From NCBI GenBank assembly GCA_028291545.1, contig JAQGHR010000086.1, positions 62,001 to 126,000 on the forward strand: a stretch of 64,000 nucleotides of DNA, in the 5' to 3' direction. Position numbers and translations under genes: made by a program. The stretch comes from Planctomycetota bacterium (GTDB lineage: Bacteria > Planctomycetota > Planctomycetia > Isosphaerales > Isosphaeraceae). Below are positions 11,101-19,035 of the stretch, piece after piece. How positions within the stretch are numbered: position 1 is the stretch's first letter; each line of letters starts with the position of its first letter. The notes beneath the pieces are model-generated. The model saw only the letters and a program-made list of their open reading frames with translations, did not search any database and was not told the origin of the DNA.

Positions 11101-11493
11101 ACGAGGCCGTACGAATCGAGCGACTTGCACACACCCATCGCGTGGAGTCCGAACGGCGAGCGGTTGGTGTGGGGCGGGCCGAAGCCGGCCGTCTGGAACG
11201 TCGCCACGTCCAAGGAAGAATTCGGGCTGGGCGGGCACACCGGCCCGGTCGTCGATGTCGTGTGGAGCGGAGACGGTCGCCGGGTCATGAGTCGTAGCGA
11301 GGTATTCGGAGGCTTTACAAGGAGCTTCGAGCTCAAAGTCTGGGAGCCCGAGACCAGGCGGGAGGTCCTGATGCTCCGAGGGCCGATGGCTGGCTGGCTG
11401 GTTGCCCCGGGGTTTCTCGGTCTGGCCTCCCCGCCGGGTCGTGGGTCCGACCCGGGGGACGTGGTCGTGTGGGATCTCATGCCCGCCCCTTGA
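8104..11493 (+). CDS. Large exported WD40-repeat protein (kinase-less relative of planctomycete STPK-WD40 proteins)
   Basis: 1129 residues. A basic N-terminus and hydrophobic helix ending in SVLAQ form a signal peptide (about 1-35). Next is a helical segment (about 38-110: YQADMRKAALLAEAEDWSGL, LRAWEWHFLDSL) like the linker seen between kinase and WD40 domains in planctomycete Ser/Thr kinases. The remainder is roughly a dozen or more WD40 blades with recurring WSPDG, WDVKTGK and WDLKSGK motifs. No kinase domain is present. It probably folds as two or more beta-propellers outside the cytoplasm, as a protein-binding scaffold; the partner is unknown. It is followed by a sialidase-like gene 68 nt downstream. 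Confidence 0.88.
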   Translation: MSSGYCSRANAPTRQWLIAAWIFLVLGTTGSVLAQNPPGPQEAELRRQLQIEREARKSLTYQADMRKAALLAEAEDWSGLRAVLDEYKPAEGDTDLRAWEWHFLDSLVKKTQLVDRQVAVLQGPSAGIHQLAWSDNGERLAAVGMDGAVLLWDVKTGKEVRRLGGGARYVAWDRDGQRLTVSAEKGTVSLWPADPGPSRRFFGPVAGLYDFRQPAFSPDGRMVALAVDKTSAAIHDAETGLEVRNLTGHQGLISVVAWHPEGTKIATGSSDGTIKIWDPSNGKETTSLDAGGDVFGLRWTPDGRGIAAVIWPRHGTRQVGIWDVARRERVFTAESHGGSHRPNQRQVALRISGDGKRIAAETMDGIAVWETDTSRPIFQATTGPRFSQLDGCDPEVRRWASLETVGTRATCRVIDMATMNELMRVDVSIPMNRYQCALSWSGDGKRLAAGFSQGKVSIYDVPRDRGEARVFNTGTATLFGWSPNGRGFAYSTQGEVRLGTLPARTATPMRLGPPLLLPSVVSLSPDGKFLAGADRDGSLPIWDTATGKIAQQLPGHPAPISDRLGASGRAAHSLVWSPDGRRLASLRGNDGDVRIWDLKSGKVLTSFQFGGKEISVSPNDSPPLAWSRDGHFLAARSGWPRKKIRILDVTTGRQTREWDGGPDTASSNAMAWDPTGKRLATCLGDPPRIQIREISAGNRVSELTDRVPFLREMSWSPDGLRLAYFSDRRWTIHDLTTGQSRLVEGAGERLCWKPDSSQIALFGVGPTSTGVISFADPATGTALPGEKGFASPDPSAMQLPAGASSRFNMRIQSVVWNEQGIQAAGDAMPYPGMGMLVVWDVRTGKPFMKLGQIYDAIADRSRVARIVAWAPDNRAIATLAEGSNENSRIDIWDAATGRKTRSLVGGRINSRGAAALAWSPDGQSLAFAGEVVQVWKVAIPLPPVTLRQATKGTSEPDQTFLAWSADSRGLAVLDCLHSSARDAVLTGWDLSTGKERFSWTRPYESSDLHTPIAWSPNGERLVWGGPKPAVWNVATSKEEFGLGGHTGPVVDVVWSGDGRRVMSRSEVFGGFTRSFELKVWEPETRREVLMLRGPMAGWLVAPGFLGLASPPGRGSDPGDVVVWDLMPAP

Positions 11494-11561
11494 TCGTCGA
11501 GATTTCAGCTGGCGTGATAACTCCTCATAACTCTGCGATCCGGTTGATCGAGGTGATAGCC

Positions 11562-12728
11562 GTGGCGACGCCGTTCCGTCGGATAATTCACTGCTGGCAC
11601 CTGCTGTGGTTCGCGATCGGCTCGATCGGCATCGCGGGAATCGCGACAGCCGGCGCCCCATCGATCGCGGTGCGGCATGTCGACGTGTACCGAGAGCCTG
11701 GCCGGTTCGCGGGATGGCCCGCGAACCACGGGATCTGGTCCTGGGGCGATGAAATCCTGGTCGGCTTCAGCCGGGGTTGGTACAAGGATCGAGGCCCATT
11801 CCATCATATTGACCACGACCGGCCGGAGGAGTTTTTGCTGACCAGGAGCCTGGATGGCGGGCAAACCTGGGCGGTTGAGACGCCGAAGCCACACGGGGCT
11901 CTTTCGGGTACTTCGGGCATGCGACATGGAATGAGGCCGCCGGCCCTTCCAGAGGAGCGGCTCACCGACCTGGCGGAGCCGATCAACTTCACTCACCCCG
12001 ACTTCGCCATGACCGTGCGCATGGAGAACTCGAACAACGGGGTGTCACGCTTCTATTATTCCTACGATCGCGGGCATTCCTGGCGAGGAGCCTACCGCCT
12101 ACCGCTTTTCGACCAGAAAGGTGTCATGGGCCGGACGGACTACCTCGTGAACGGCCCGCTCGACTGCCAACTGTTCCTGACCGCCTCGAAGTCCGATGCC
12201 AAGGAGGGCCGCCCATTCTGCGCACGGACAAGAGATGGCGGGCTGACCTGGCAGTTCGTTTCCTTCATCGGACCCGAGCCCGTCGGTTATTCGATCATGC
12301 CCTCGACGGTTCGGCGCTCCGAAACGGATCTCGTCACCACGGTGCGCAGGAAGGATCCGCCGAAGAGCTGGATTGATGCGTTTGCATCACGTGATAACGG
12401 CCTGACCTGGACCTTGTTGTCCACCCCCGAGCCCGATACGGGTGAGGGAAACCCACCGAGCCTCGTGGCGCTCGCCGACGGCCGGCTCGCCCTGATTTAC
12501 GGCGTACGCGCCAGGCCGTTCGGCTTTCTTGCGAGGCTCAGCTCCGACGGAGGCAAGACCTGGTCGAACCCGATTGTTCTGCGTGGAGGAGGCGGTAGCA
12601 ATGACATTGGCTATGTCCGATCCGTCGTTCGCCGCGATGGCAAGATCGTTGCTATCTACTATTTCACCGAGCAATCCACCGCGCCCCGGTTTATCGGGGC
12701 CACGATCTGGAACCCCAACTCACCGTAG
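11562..12728 (+). CDS. Exported sialidase/neuraminidase-like Asp-box protein
   Basis: 388 residues from GTG 11562, preceded by GAGGTG at 6 nt and followed at once by a signal peptide (WFAIGSIGIAGIATAGAP). An in-frame ATG at 11469 overlapping the WD40 gene is less likely. At least five Asp-box motifs are visible: SLDGGQTW, SYDRGHSW, TRDGGLTW, SRDNGLTW and SSDGGKTW. This pattern defines the six-bladed sialidase/BNR fold. It may cleave or bind a glycan outside the cell, but Asp boxes are structural, so sialidase activity is not proven. It is probably cotranscribed with the WD40 gene. Confidence 0.87.
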   Translation: MATPFRRIIHCWHLLWFAIGSIGIAGIATAGAPSIAVRHVDVYREPGRFAGWPANHGIWSWGDEILVGFSRGWYKDRGPFHHIDHDRPEEFLLTRSLDGGQTWAVETPKPHGALSGTSGMRHGMRPPALPEERLTDLAEPINFTHPDFAMTVRMENSNNGVSRFYYSYDRGHSWRGAYRLPLFDQKGVMGRTDYLVNGPLDCQLFLTASKSDAKEGRPFCARTRDGGLTWQFVSFIGPEPVGYSIMPSTVRRSETDLVTTVRRKDPPKSWIDAFASRDNGLTWTLLSTPEPDTGEGNPPSLVALADGRLALIYGVRARPFGFLARLSSDGGKTWSNPIVLRGGGGSNDIGYVRSVVRRDGKIVAIYYFTEQSTAPRFIGATIWNPNSP

Positions 12729-12999
12729 CACTCGATAGCCGTCTGACAGTTGCCATTGGTCGATTGTCAGCCGCTCGACGGCAACCAACATGCAAGCAAC
12801 GTTTGATCCCCACACGGCAGTTCGCGGGCGCTCGCTCATCGGAGCAGCGCACCCAACCCTCGACCGCGACCGCCCACATTCCAAATCGCAGAATTGCGAG
12901 GCACCATTCGCCAGGTCGCAAGTGGGGTGTCGAGACGCCAGTGCGAGGGTCCGGTCACGAGCGGCCGAGGACGTAATTCGGACCGGGCCGACATATCGA

Positions 13000-13674
13000 T
13001 CAGCGTTTCCGCTGTCCGTGGCCGTCCGGATGACTGGAGTCGTCGGTGCCGGAGTTCTGGACCGGCGGTGCCAGGGCGACCGCGCGGTCATCCGCACCGT
13101 GCCCTCCGCCACCACCGCGATCGTCGTTAACATCGCCCGCATCGCCCCCACTGAGGTCTGCACCGCCGGCGACGTCATCGGCGCCGTGGCCTCCATCGAG
13201 CTGGTTGCGACCCCGGTGGTCATCGAGGAGATCGTTCCCGTCATCACCGGAGAGCCGATCGTCGCCAGCGCCTCCCTGGAGAGAATCGTCGCCAAGCCCG
13301 CCAGAGAGGAAGTCCCTCCCGACGTCCCCCCTGAGGTCATCGTTCCCGCGTCCCCCGATCAGACGGTCGTTGCCCGGTCCACCGAACGCCTGGAGCGGAA
13401 TGTCGGTGTCGTCCGTGAAGCGGTCGTTCCCCGCATTTCCGATGAAGACGACGCGTTGGACGTCGGTCGCGGAGAAGGTCACGATCGCACCGCGGCGAGC
13501 CCGCCCGTGGATCTCGACCCGGCCCTGATCTTCGGTCAGGGTGACGACATCGTTGGCTCGGTCGCCTCGGATGGTGAGGACGCCTCCGTCCAGGCTGGTT
13601 GTCACACTCAGGAGGCGGCGCCCTTCAAGGATGGTCAGGCCCGGGATGCAACGACTATTCTGTTTTCGTCTCAT
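13000..13674 (-). CDS. LEPR-XLL protein with RTX-type calcium-binding repeats
   Basis: 224 residues. The N-terminus has the LEPR-XLL-type motif LEGRRLLS (about residues 17-24), typical of planctomycete exported proteins. A beta-rich region with FIGNAGNDRFTDD leads into hemolysin-type nonapeptide repeats (GGPGNDRLIGGRGNDDL, GGLGDDSLQGGAGDDRLSG) at about 95-160. Their GGxGxDxUx pattern binds calcium and folds as a parallel beta-roll. The tail is Gly/Asp/His-rich and repeats decay towards the end. Likely a small secreted or surface protein; no protease or lipase domain is attached and no type I exporter is nearby. Confidence 0.8.
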   Translation of the reverse strand: MRRKQNSRCIPGLTILEGRRLLSVTTSLDGGVLTIRGDRANDVVTLTEDQGRVEIHGRARRGAIVTFSATDVQRVVFIGNAGNDRFTDDTDIPLQAFGGPGNDRLIGGRGNDDLRGDVGRDFLSGGLGDDSLQGGAGDDRLSGDDGNDLLDDHRGRNQLDGGHGADDVAGGADLSGGDAGDVNDDRGGGGGHGADDRAVALAPPVQNSGTDDSSHPDGHGQRKR

Positions 13675-13806
13675 GATTGCAGTTCCCTTGGACTACGGTG
13701 ATGGTCCACCTTCGAAGCGGGCATGCAGTAAGTGATACAGGTCTTGTGCCGTCCCTCTGCTCACGCAGAGTTATACGAAACATCATCGCCCTGGATTACC
13801 TGATTG

Positions 13807-14130
13807 TCAGGGGGCGACGGCCCGAGTCGTGGCGACCCGCCGGGCGATACCTCCAGCATCATCCAGACTCTCTCGCTCCCGCGAAGCGACGGCCGGGGCG
13901 GTTGTCATTCGCTCGCGATTGGTCCTGGTGCTGGATATCGGGGTCGCCTCCAACAGCGTGGGAGGCTCCTGCCAACCGTGCGCGACGAGGCATTTCGTCA
14001 GGGCATCGTACTTCGGACGACCGAGATCGGTCGGAGAGGAATCTGCGGCAGTTTGTAGCCACACGAAGAGGCCGAGGCACGCCAACGTGAAGGCAAATGG
14101 ACCGGTCAAGCGATTCAGGAGGTTTCTCAA
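13807..14130 (-). CDS. Small hypothetical exported protein
   Basis: About 107 residues from a TTG at 14130 with GAGGG 8 nt upstream; an in-frame ATG lies at 14196. The chosen start gives a clean signal peptide: two arginines, then GPFAFTLACLGLFVWLQ ending near AADSS. The mature part is short, polar and unrecognised. The signal peptide and ribosome site are the main support for calling it a gene. Confidence 0.45.
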   Translation of the reverse strand: MRNLLNRLTGPFAFTLACLGLFVWLQTAADSSPTDLGRPKYDALTKCLVAHGWQEPPTLLEATPISSTRTNRERMTTAPAVASRERESLDDAGGIARRVATTRAVAP

Positions 14131-14925
14131 GGCGGTATCCCTCTGAAGGGGTGACTCGATAGACCCAGGAGCGGTCACGATCTTATGGACTCGCAAGAAA
14201 GAGTGGATTTATCCACCTCTGTCCGCCAATCCCGGGCAAAAAATTCAGCTCATATCGATCAGTGGGTGAGCGGCAATCGAGCGCAATTCGCCTTGGAGGA
14301 AGTGCTCGGGGAGGAATGGAATTGGGTACGGGAGACCATCAGCGCGGCGATGGGCCTACCTCGCACCGGCCGGATGGAAATTGGCGCCTGCATCGGCGGT
14401 CGGGTCCATACCCCCACCTTGAAGGGCTCGCCTGCCCGTGCCCTCAGGAAATCCAAAGAATTGCCGCCCACCGCATTGGCCCCCCGGCGCGCCCCAGCCG
14501 CCGAACGCTCAGCGCCTCCACCTGCACCGCCCGCCAGGGCCGCAAGCGTCGGCTCAGCAAATCAGCGCGGATCGTCCGCGGGCTGGCGCAAGGCGTTCTC
14601 GCCTCGCGGTTCGAACCCGGTCCGAACCCGATCTGTCCGAGTGAGCGGTCCGCCGTCTCCTGTTCCAGTCCTCCGGTTTCCGGGGCCGGAGCACTCGGAA
14701 CGGAAAGGTAGGGAGCACGAAGCGACCTATCCCGACCCCCGCGCACAGAGACGTGCCGCCGAGGAACAACGCCCCGTGTCGCAGCCGTTCGGACCACGAC
14801 CGTACGTACGTGTGTGGCCCGCGCAAAGATCGACGCGACCTTCCGCCCCGGCGAACGCCTTGTCAACCTCTCCCACCTAGTCCGGCATTCCGAGAGCCAA
14901 CAAGCGACCTCCATGTCGGCTCTAA
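14131..14925. other. Non-coding or degenerate stretch left of the tRNA-Leu remnant
   Basis: About 795 bases with several long open frames on both strands, all of low-complexity Arg/Pro/Ser/Ala composition typical of non-coding high-GC DNA. None has a domain, a good start or a coherent hydrophobic pattern. I read it as non-coding, possibly old deleted material next to the island edge. Confidence 0.4.
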
Positions 14926-14976
14926 TACCGAAGGTGGGACTCGAACCCGCACAGGTGTTACCCCACCGATTTTTGA
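14926..14976 (-). pseudogene. 3' fragment of tRNA-Leu(CAA), probable att-site duplicate
   Basis: 51 bases match the 3' part of the intact tRNA-Leu at 20253-20303 at 47 of 51 positions: discriminator base, 3' acceptor strand, T arm, variable arm and the sequence up to the anticodon. The 5' half is absent. A displaced 3' tRNA end facing an intact tRNA about 5.3 kb away in the same orientation is the classic footprint of a tRNA-targeting tyrosine integrase. The four mismatches suggest an old event or a related attP sequence. Confidence 0.75.
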
Positions 14977-14980
14977 TTTA

Positions 14981-15078
14981 GGTTAGTCGTCATGCCGTAA
15001 ACGGCACCCTGAGACCATGAAAATGGGCAGGATGTCGGCGACCCGGCAACCCGGTTGAGCCCATTTACATAGCAGGCT
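14981..15078 (+). repeat. 98-bp structured repeat, copy 1 (inverted copy at 23948-24045)
   Basis: Identical over all 98 bases to the reverse complement of 23948-24045. It contains a perfect arm pair TGCCGT/ACGGCA separated by AA, a second pair AAATGGGC/GCCCATTT enclosing about 30 nt, and a small CAACC/GGTTG dyad. The boundary is sharp: it starts GGTTAGTCG four bases after the tRNA fragment and ends AGCAGGCT. No open frame is present. It looks like a REP-type or miniature mobile sequence, or a structured RNA. Confidence 0.85.
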
Positions 15079-15278
15079 GCCAGGGAGCGACGGAACGTAA
15101 TCCCCTGATGACGACATAATTTACTTCTGACATACTAAGTTGCGTCAAGGCCCCGACTGCCCGTCATTACCCTCGTCTCCCCCTGTTTCCCCTGATTACG
15201 CCCCATTAGCTGGGGAGAAAGTGGGCAGATTTTGCCATTCTCTAGATTGCATGTTTAGATTCGGACTAGCCTGGCTCG

Positions 15279-15782
15279 TCATGCTCCGATCTCATTCAAC
15301 CTCGCCTTTACGAGCCGTTCGACCTGCTCGACGGCCGCATCCGTTGCTTCCTGCACCACCCGCTCCGATCCCCGTCCTCGGGCGGCGACCTCCTTCCGGG
15401 CATCCTGCCGGATCGACCGGATCGCGACCTTCGCCTCCTCGCCCAGCTTCTTGACGTGCTTGGCGAGTTCGGCCCGCTGCTCGCCGCTGATCGGCGGGAC
15501 GCCCAGGCACACCGTCCGGGGGTCCAGGGCGTAGGCGTTCATCCTGGCATCGGCGAGGGCCTTCACGACGGCCGGGACGTTCGCCGGGTCGAACGGCGTG
15601 ATCACGATCCGGTCGCCCTGGCTGGTCACGCTCGCCATACTGCCGATCGCGACGGAGTTCCCGCGGAGCGAGGTCCGGAAGGTCTGGACGAAGCCGACGC
15701 TGAGCGTGCCCGACCGGATGCCCGTCAGTTGCTCGGCGAGGTGACGCACGGCCTTCAGCATCCTCGGCCTCCAGTCTCCCAT
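15279..15782 (-). CDS. Ribosome-recycling-factor-like protein (divergent paralogue)
   Basis: 167 residues from ATG 15782; the family-like sequence begins at MLKAVRHLAEQLTGIRSGTL, matching the first helix of RRF. Later landmarks are SVTSQGDRIVITPFD, LDPRTVCLGVPPISGEQRAEL and KHVKKLGEEAKVAIRSIRQDARKE, the core of the three-helix domain that displaces tRNA/mRNA with EF-G. It is about 18 residues shorter than typical RRF (about 185), mostly in the beta domain. It is not in the usual tsf-pyrH-frr setting but inside the tRNA-Leu island, divergent from an ATP-grasp gene. I infer a specialised paralogue, not the housekeeping factor. The start is uncertain since only a weak GAG precedes it. Confidence 0.8.
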   Translation of the reverse strand: MGDWRPRMLKAVRHLAEQLTGIRSGTLSVGFVQTFRTSLRGNSVAIGSMASVTSQGDRIVITPFDPANVPAVVKALADARMNAYALDPRTVCLGVPPISGEQRAELAKHVKKLGEEAKVAIRSIRQDARKEVAARGRGSERVVQEATDAAVEQVERLVKARLNEIGA

Positions 15783-15962
15783 CTCGACACCCGCAATTAA
15801 CTTTTGGGGAATCCGAATTCCAGAGCCATCTGAATTGCCCGACCGACCTGGCAGCGAACCTCCCCGTGGCCGGATGCATCCGTGTGAGGTGGGCGGGGAC
15901 ACTGTAACGGATACCCGCCCGGTACTCACCGATCATCCCCCGTAGGCACCGAGGACGACGCC

Positions 15963-16769
15963 GTGGAACCGATCCTCCTCGTCGGTTTGGACGAGCCCGA
16001 GACCTCCGAACTCCGAGGCCGCATGGACGGGCCGATCCTCGCCTTCGAGAACCTTCCCAGAATCCGGGTCGATGGGGGCCTTCTCCTGGTCGAGCATCCC
16101 CACCGGATGAACCAGTTCGTCCCCGTCGAGCGTGTGGCCTTCCACGCCATCTACGAGGACGACTTCGACTTCCTCACGGCGTTGGCCCTGTGGGGCGGTC
16201 CGTGTCTGCCCGGTGCCCGTGGCATGATGGACCTGCGGAGCCGGCTGCCGGGACTGGTGCGGGCCCTGGCCGTTACGCGGTTCGGCCAGCCCCCTCGGGG
16301 CTACGCCGACCGGGGCACGACCGTCGTCTCGGAGTCGGTGCGGGTCGCCAAGTGGGGCAACTGGCACTGCGGCGACGACAAGGCCCGATTCACCGGGCCC
16401 TGGACCGCTGAGGAGCCGACCTTGTTCGAGGATTATCTTGAAGGCGAGGCCGTGCGCATCGTCCTCGTGGGCGAGCGGGCCTGGCAGGTCCGCATGGCGG
16501 GCGACGGCTGGCTCAAGTCGATCCACCACAAAGACGCCGCCTTCATGGCGATCGACCCCGAGTTACTCGACGACACCCGGCGACTGGCGGGATATTTTGG
16601 CCTTGAGATTGTCGGGGTCGATTACATCGTTACCCCGTGCGGCTCCAGGCATCTGCTGGAATTCAACCACATCCCGAACGTCACCGCCTTGCCCGAGGTA
16701 CGGGCTGCCTACCTGGATCTGCTGGTGGACTGGGCGGGCAGGGACCGAGCCGAGAAGGCCGATCGCTGA
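15963..16769 (+). CDS. ATP-grasp family protein
   Basis: 268 residues. The C-terminal half shows ATP-grasp landmarks: a glycine-poor loop region (VVSESVRVAKWGNW), an acidic EDYLEGEAVRIVLVGERAW strand pair, and the metal/ATP site LLEFNHIPNVT near residue 240, equivalent to ExN in RimK/glutathione-synthetase-type enzymes. Such enzymes join a carboxylate to an amine or thiol through an acyl phosphate. The N-terminal 90 residues are a small alpha/beta domain. First of three rightward genes; the next start is 11 nt downstream, so probably one operon with the nucleotidyltransferases. Substrate unknown. Confidence 0.75.
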   Translation: MEPILLVGLDEPETSELRGRMDGPILAFENLPRIRVDGGLLLVEHPHRMNQFVPVERVAFHAIYEDDFDFLTALALWGGPCLPGARGMMDLRSRLPGLVRALAVTRFGQPPRGYADRGTTVVSESVRVAKWGNWHCGDDKARFTGPWTAEEPTLFEDYLEGEAVRIVLVGERAWQVRMAGDGWLKSIHHKDAAFMAIDPELLDDTRRLAGYFGLEIVGVDYIVTPCGSRHLLEFNHIPNVTALPEVRAAYLDLLVDWAGRDRAEKADR

Positions 16770-16779
16770 GGAGCCGAAC

Positions 16780-17683
16780 GTGAGTACTCTGCAACGCCTG
16801 GCCGACCGGGGCACGATCAAGCCGCCGAGGTGGCTGCCGGGGAACGTCCAGTACGAGACGATCATGGGCTCTGTGGCTTACGGGGTCTCCTCGGACACCA
16901 GCGACGTAGACGTTTACGGCTGGGCGATCCCGATGAAGGAGGACATCTTCCCCCACCTGCGGGGCGAGATCCCCGGCTTCGGTCATCAGGCGAAGCGGTT
17001 CGAGCAGTACCAGGAGCATCACGTCGAGGACCGGGACGCCCTGGCCGGGCACGGACGCACTTACGACCTGACGATCTTCGGGATCGTCAAGTTCTTCGCC
17101 CTGGCGATGGAGAACAACCCCAACATCATCGACTCGCTGTTCACCCCGGCCACGTGCGTGCTGCACTGTTACGAGGGTCGGCAACCTCGTGCGGGAGAAC
17201 CGTCGCCTGTTCCTGCACAAGGGGGCGTGGCCGAAGTTCAAGGGCTATGCGTACTCGCAGCTTCATAAGCTGGCGATCAAGCAACCCCAGGGCAAGCGGG
17301 CGGAATTGGTAGAGCGGCACGGGTTCGACACCAAGTTCGGCTACCACATCGTCCGGCTCATCTCCGAGGTCGAGCAGATCCTGATGGAAGGCGACGTCGA
17401 CCTCCAGCGCAACAACGAGCAACTCAAGGCGATCCGCCGTGGGGAATGGACCGAAGAACGTCTGCGTCAGTGGTTCGCCGAGAAGGAGTCGCACCTGGAG
17501 CGGCTCTACGCCGAGAGCACGATCCGGGCGACCCCCGACGAGGGCCGGATCAAGGCCCTCCTGACGGAGTGCCTGGAGGAGCATTACGGGAGCCTGGAAG
17601 GCTGCGTCGTGGACCCCGAACGGGCGACCATCGCCCTGCGGAACATCCATGCCGAACTCGACCGTGTGAAGGACCTCCTGTGA
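16780..17683 (+). pseudogene. Pol-beta-superfamily nucleotidyltransferase, interrupted by a 1-nt frameshift
   Basis: From GTG 16780 the frame reads a COG3541-type nucleotidyltransferase: IMGSVAYGVSSDTSDVDVYGW carries the GS...DxD catalytic signature at about residues 29-46. After HCYEG (17175-17177) homology jumps to the next frame (VGNLVRENRRLFLHKGAW) and runs to TGA 17681. Removing one G from the GGG at 17175-17177 restores a single frame of about 300 residues reading YEVGNLVRENRR. The cause may be a sequencing error, a recent real mutation or, less likely, programmed frameshifting. Both halves keep good coding character, so decay is recent if real. The stop overlaps the next gene's start. 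Confidence 0.8.
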
Positions 17684-18456
17684 CGGGGAACATGACGATG
17701 GATGTCGAGGGACGGCTGAGAGACGAGGTGGCCCGGCACCCGTACCCGCTGATCTTCGCGACGATCAGCGGGGCGCACCTCTACGGCTTCCCTTCGCCCG
17801 ACTCCGACTATGATCTGCGGGGCTGCCACGTCCTGCCGGTGTCGGAAGTCGTCGGGCTCGACGAGGGCCGGGAGACGGTCGAGTCGTCGATGATCGACGG
17901 CGGGTTCGAGTTAGACCTCGTCACGCACGACGCCAGGAAGTTCTTCGGGCTCTTGCTCAAGAAGAATGGCTACGTGCTGGAGCAACTCTACTCGCCGCTG
18001 ATCGTCCACACGACGCCCGAATACGAGGAGTTGAAGGCGATTGGCCGGGGCTGCATCACGAGGCATCACAGCCACCACTATTTCGGTTTCGCCGAGACGC
18101 AGTGGCGGCTGTTCGAGAAGGAGAGCCCCCGGAGGGTCAAGCCCCTGCTCTACGTCTACCGGGTGCTCCTGACGGGCATCCACCTGATGCGGACGGGAGA
18201 GGTCGCGGCGAACCTCGTTCGGCAGAACGACGAGGCCCGTCTCGGCCACGTCGACGACCTGATCGCCCGCAAGCTGGCCGGACCGGAGAGGTCGGCCATT
18301 GACGACGAGGACGTGTCGTTCCACCGAGGGGAGTATGAACGTTTCCGTGCCGTACTCGAAGCCGCCCATCAGGCCAGCACGCTTCCCGAAGGGCCGTCCG
18401 CGCGCCCAGCGTTGAACGACCTCCTGGTGAGGCTGAGGATGCAATCGGCGCGCTGA
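17680..18456 (+). CDS. Pol-beta-superfamily nucleotidyltransferase (COG3541-like)
   Basis: 258 residues from GTG 17680, which overlaps the previous stop as GTGA and has AGGA 6 nt upstream; an in-frame ATG follows at 17692. The motif ISGAHLYGFPSPDSDYDLRG has the GS-like turn and DxD catalytic pair near residues 28-44, and a third acidic position is likely in FELDLVTHD. The C-terminal helical part (TRHHSHHYFGFAETQW, LLYVYRVLLTGIHLMRTG) resembles the helical domain of DNA-polymerase-beta-superfamily proteins that add nucleotides to RNA, protein or small molecules. It is a paralogue of the preceding gene; such pairs may act together. Target unknown. Confidence 0.82.
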   Translation: MTGNMTMDVEGRLRDEVARHPYPLIFATISGAHLYGFPSPDSDYDLRGCHVLPVSEVVGLDEGRETVESSMIDGGFELDLVTHDARKFFGLLLKKNGYVLEQLYSPLIVHTTPEYEELKAIGRGCITRHHSHHYFGFAETQWRLFEKESPRRVKPLLYVYRVLLTGIHLMRTGEVAANLVRQNDEARLGHVDDLIARKLAGPERSAIDDEDVSFHRGEYERFRAVLEAAHQASTLPEGPSARPALNDLLVRLRMQSAR

Positions 18457-18490
18457 GATCGTTTAGGAGGTTATGGCCCGGAGGGCGGCG

Positions 18491-18817
18491 TCAGGCTTCT
18501 TCGGCGATTGCCGACAGCCCATCACGAACTTCCCCGAGCTGCGGTCGGGAAACCCGCTTGATGACCCGGCCATCCCTCATGAAGACCAGCGTCGGCCAGA
18601 GCTTGACCCCGAAGGAACGTCCCAATCGCCGCCCCGGACCGTCCTCGATCTTGATGTGCCGGACGGTGGGATGGCCGTCGAGGAGCCTGGCCAGCTTGGG
18701 TGCGAGTTCCAGGCAATAGCCGCACCAGCTTGCGCCGAACTCCAGCAGCACCGGCCCCTCCATCCCCTCGATCTCGCCCCGGCTGGGCTCCCGGCCCTGA
18801 TCTTCATCATCCGACAT
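18491..18817 (-). CDS. Thioredoxin-like protein with a CGYC active site
   Basis: 108 residues, standard thioredoxin length, from ATG 18817 with a strong GGAGG 6 nt upstream. FGASWCGYCLELAPKLARLL places WCGYC at residues 31-35; the cis-proline region is VKLWPTLVFMRDG near 71-83. The middle active-site residue is Tyr, not Pro (CGPC), which normally changes redox potential. No signal peptide, so cytoplasmic. It converges with the nucleotidyltransferase operon, ending 34 nt from it. It may supply reducing equivalents to, or merely accompany, the island's cargo. Confidence 0.88.
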   Translation of the reverse strand: MSDDEDQGREPSRGEIEGMEGPVLLEFGASWCGYCLELAPKLARLLDGHPTVRHIKIEDGPGRRLGRSFGVKLWPTLVFMRDGRVIKRVSRPQLGEVRDGLSAIAEEA

Positions 18818-19035
18818 TTCCCACCTCCCCGGCCCCACTTCTCGACGGGTCTCACGATCATCAGCAAGGCCGATGCCCCCCTCCACGGATCGTTCCACGT
18901 CCCGCTTCCGGGCTGGGAATTCGGGACGCGCCGAGGGGCCTAGTTGAGCATGGATCATGCCACTCGTTTCGTCCTGCCTTGGTCCCGTCGCCGTCGACAT
19001 CCCCCGCTCATCCCATCTTAACATCGAGAAGTGAG

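Noticed and set aside
10099-11661. 520-residue leftward frame inside the WD40 gene
   Set aside because: Arg/Pro-rich shadow typical of high-GC antisense reading.
14185-14880. 231-residue rightward frame left of the island
   Set aside because: Low-complexity Ala/Pro/Arg composition, no ribosome site and no domain; treated as non-coding.
14981-15078. Integron attC site
   Set aside because: The ends do not fit the RYYYAAC / GTTRRRY core-site pattern and no integron integrase is present.
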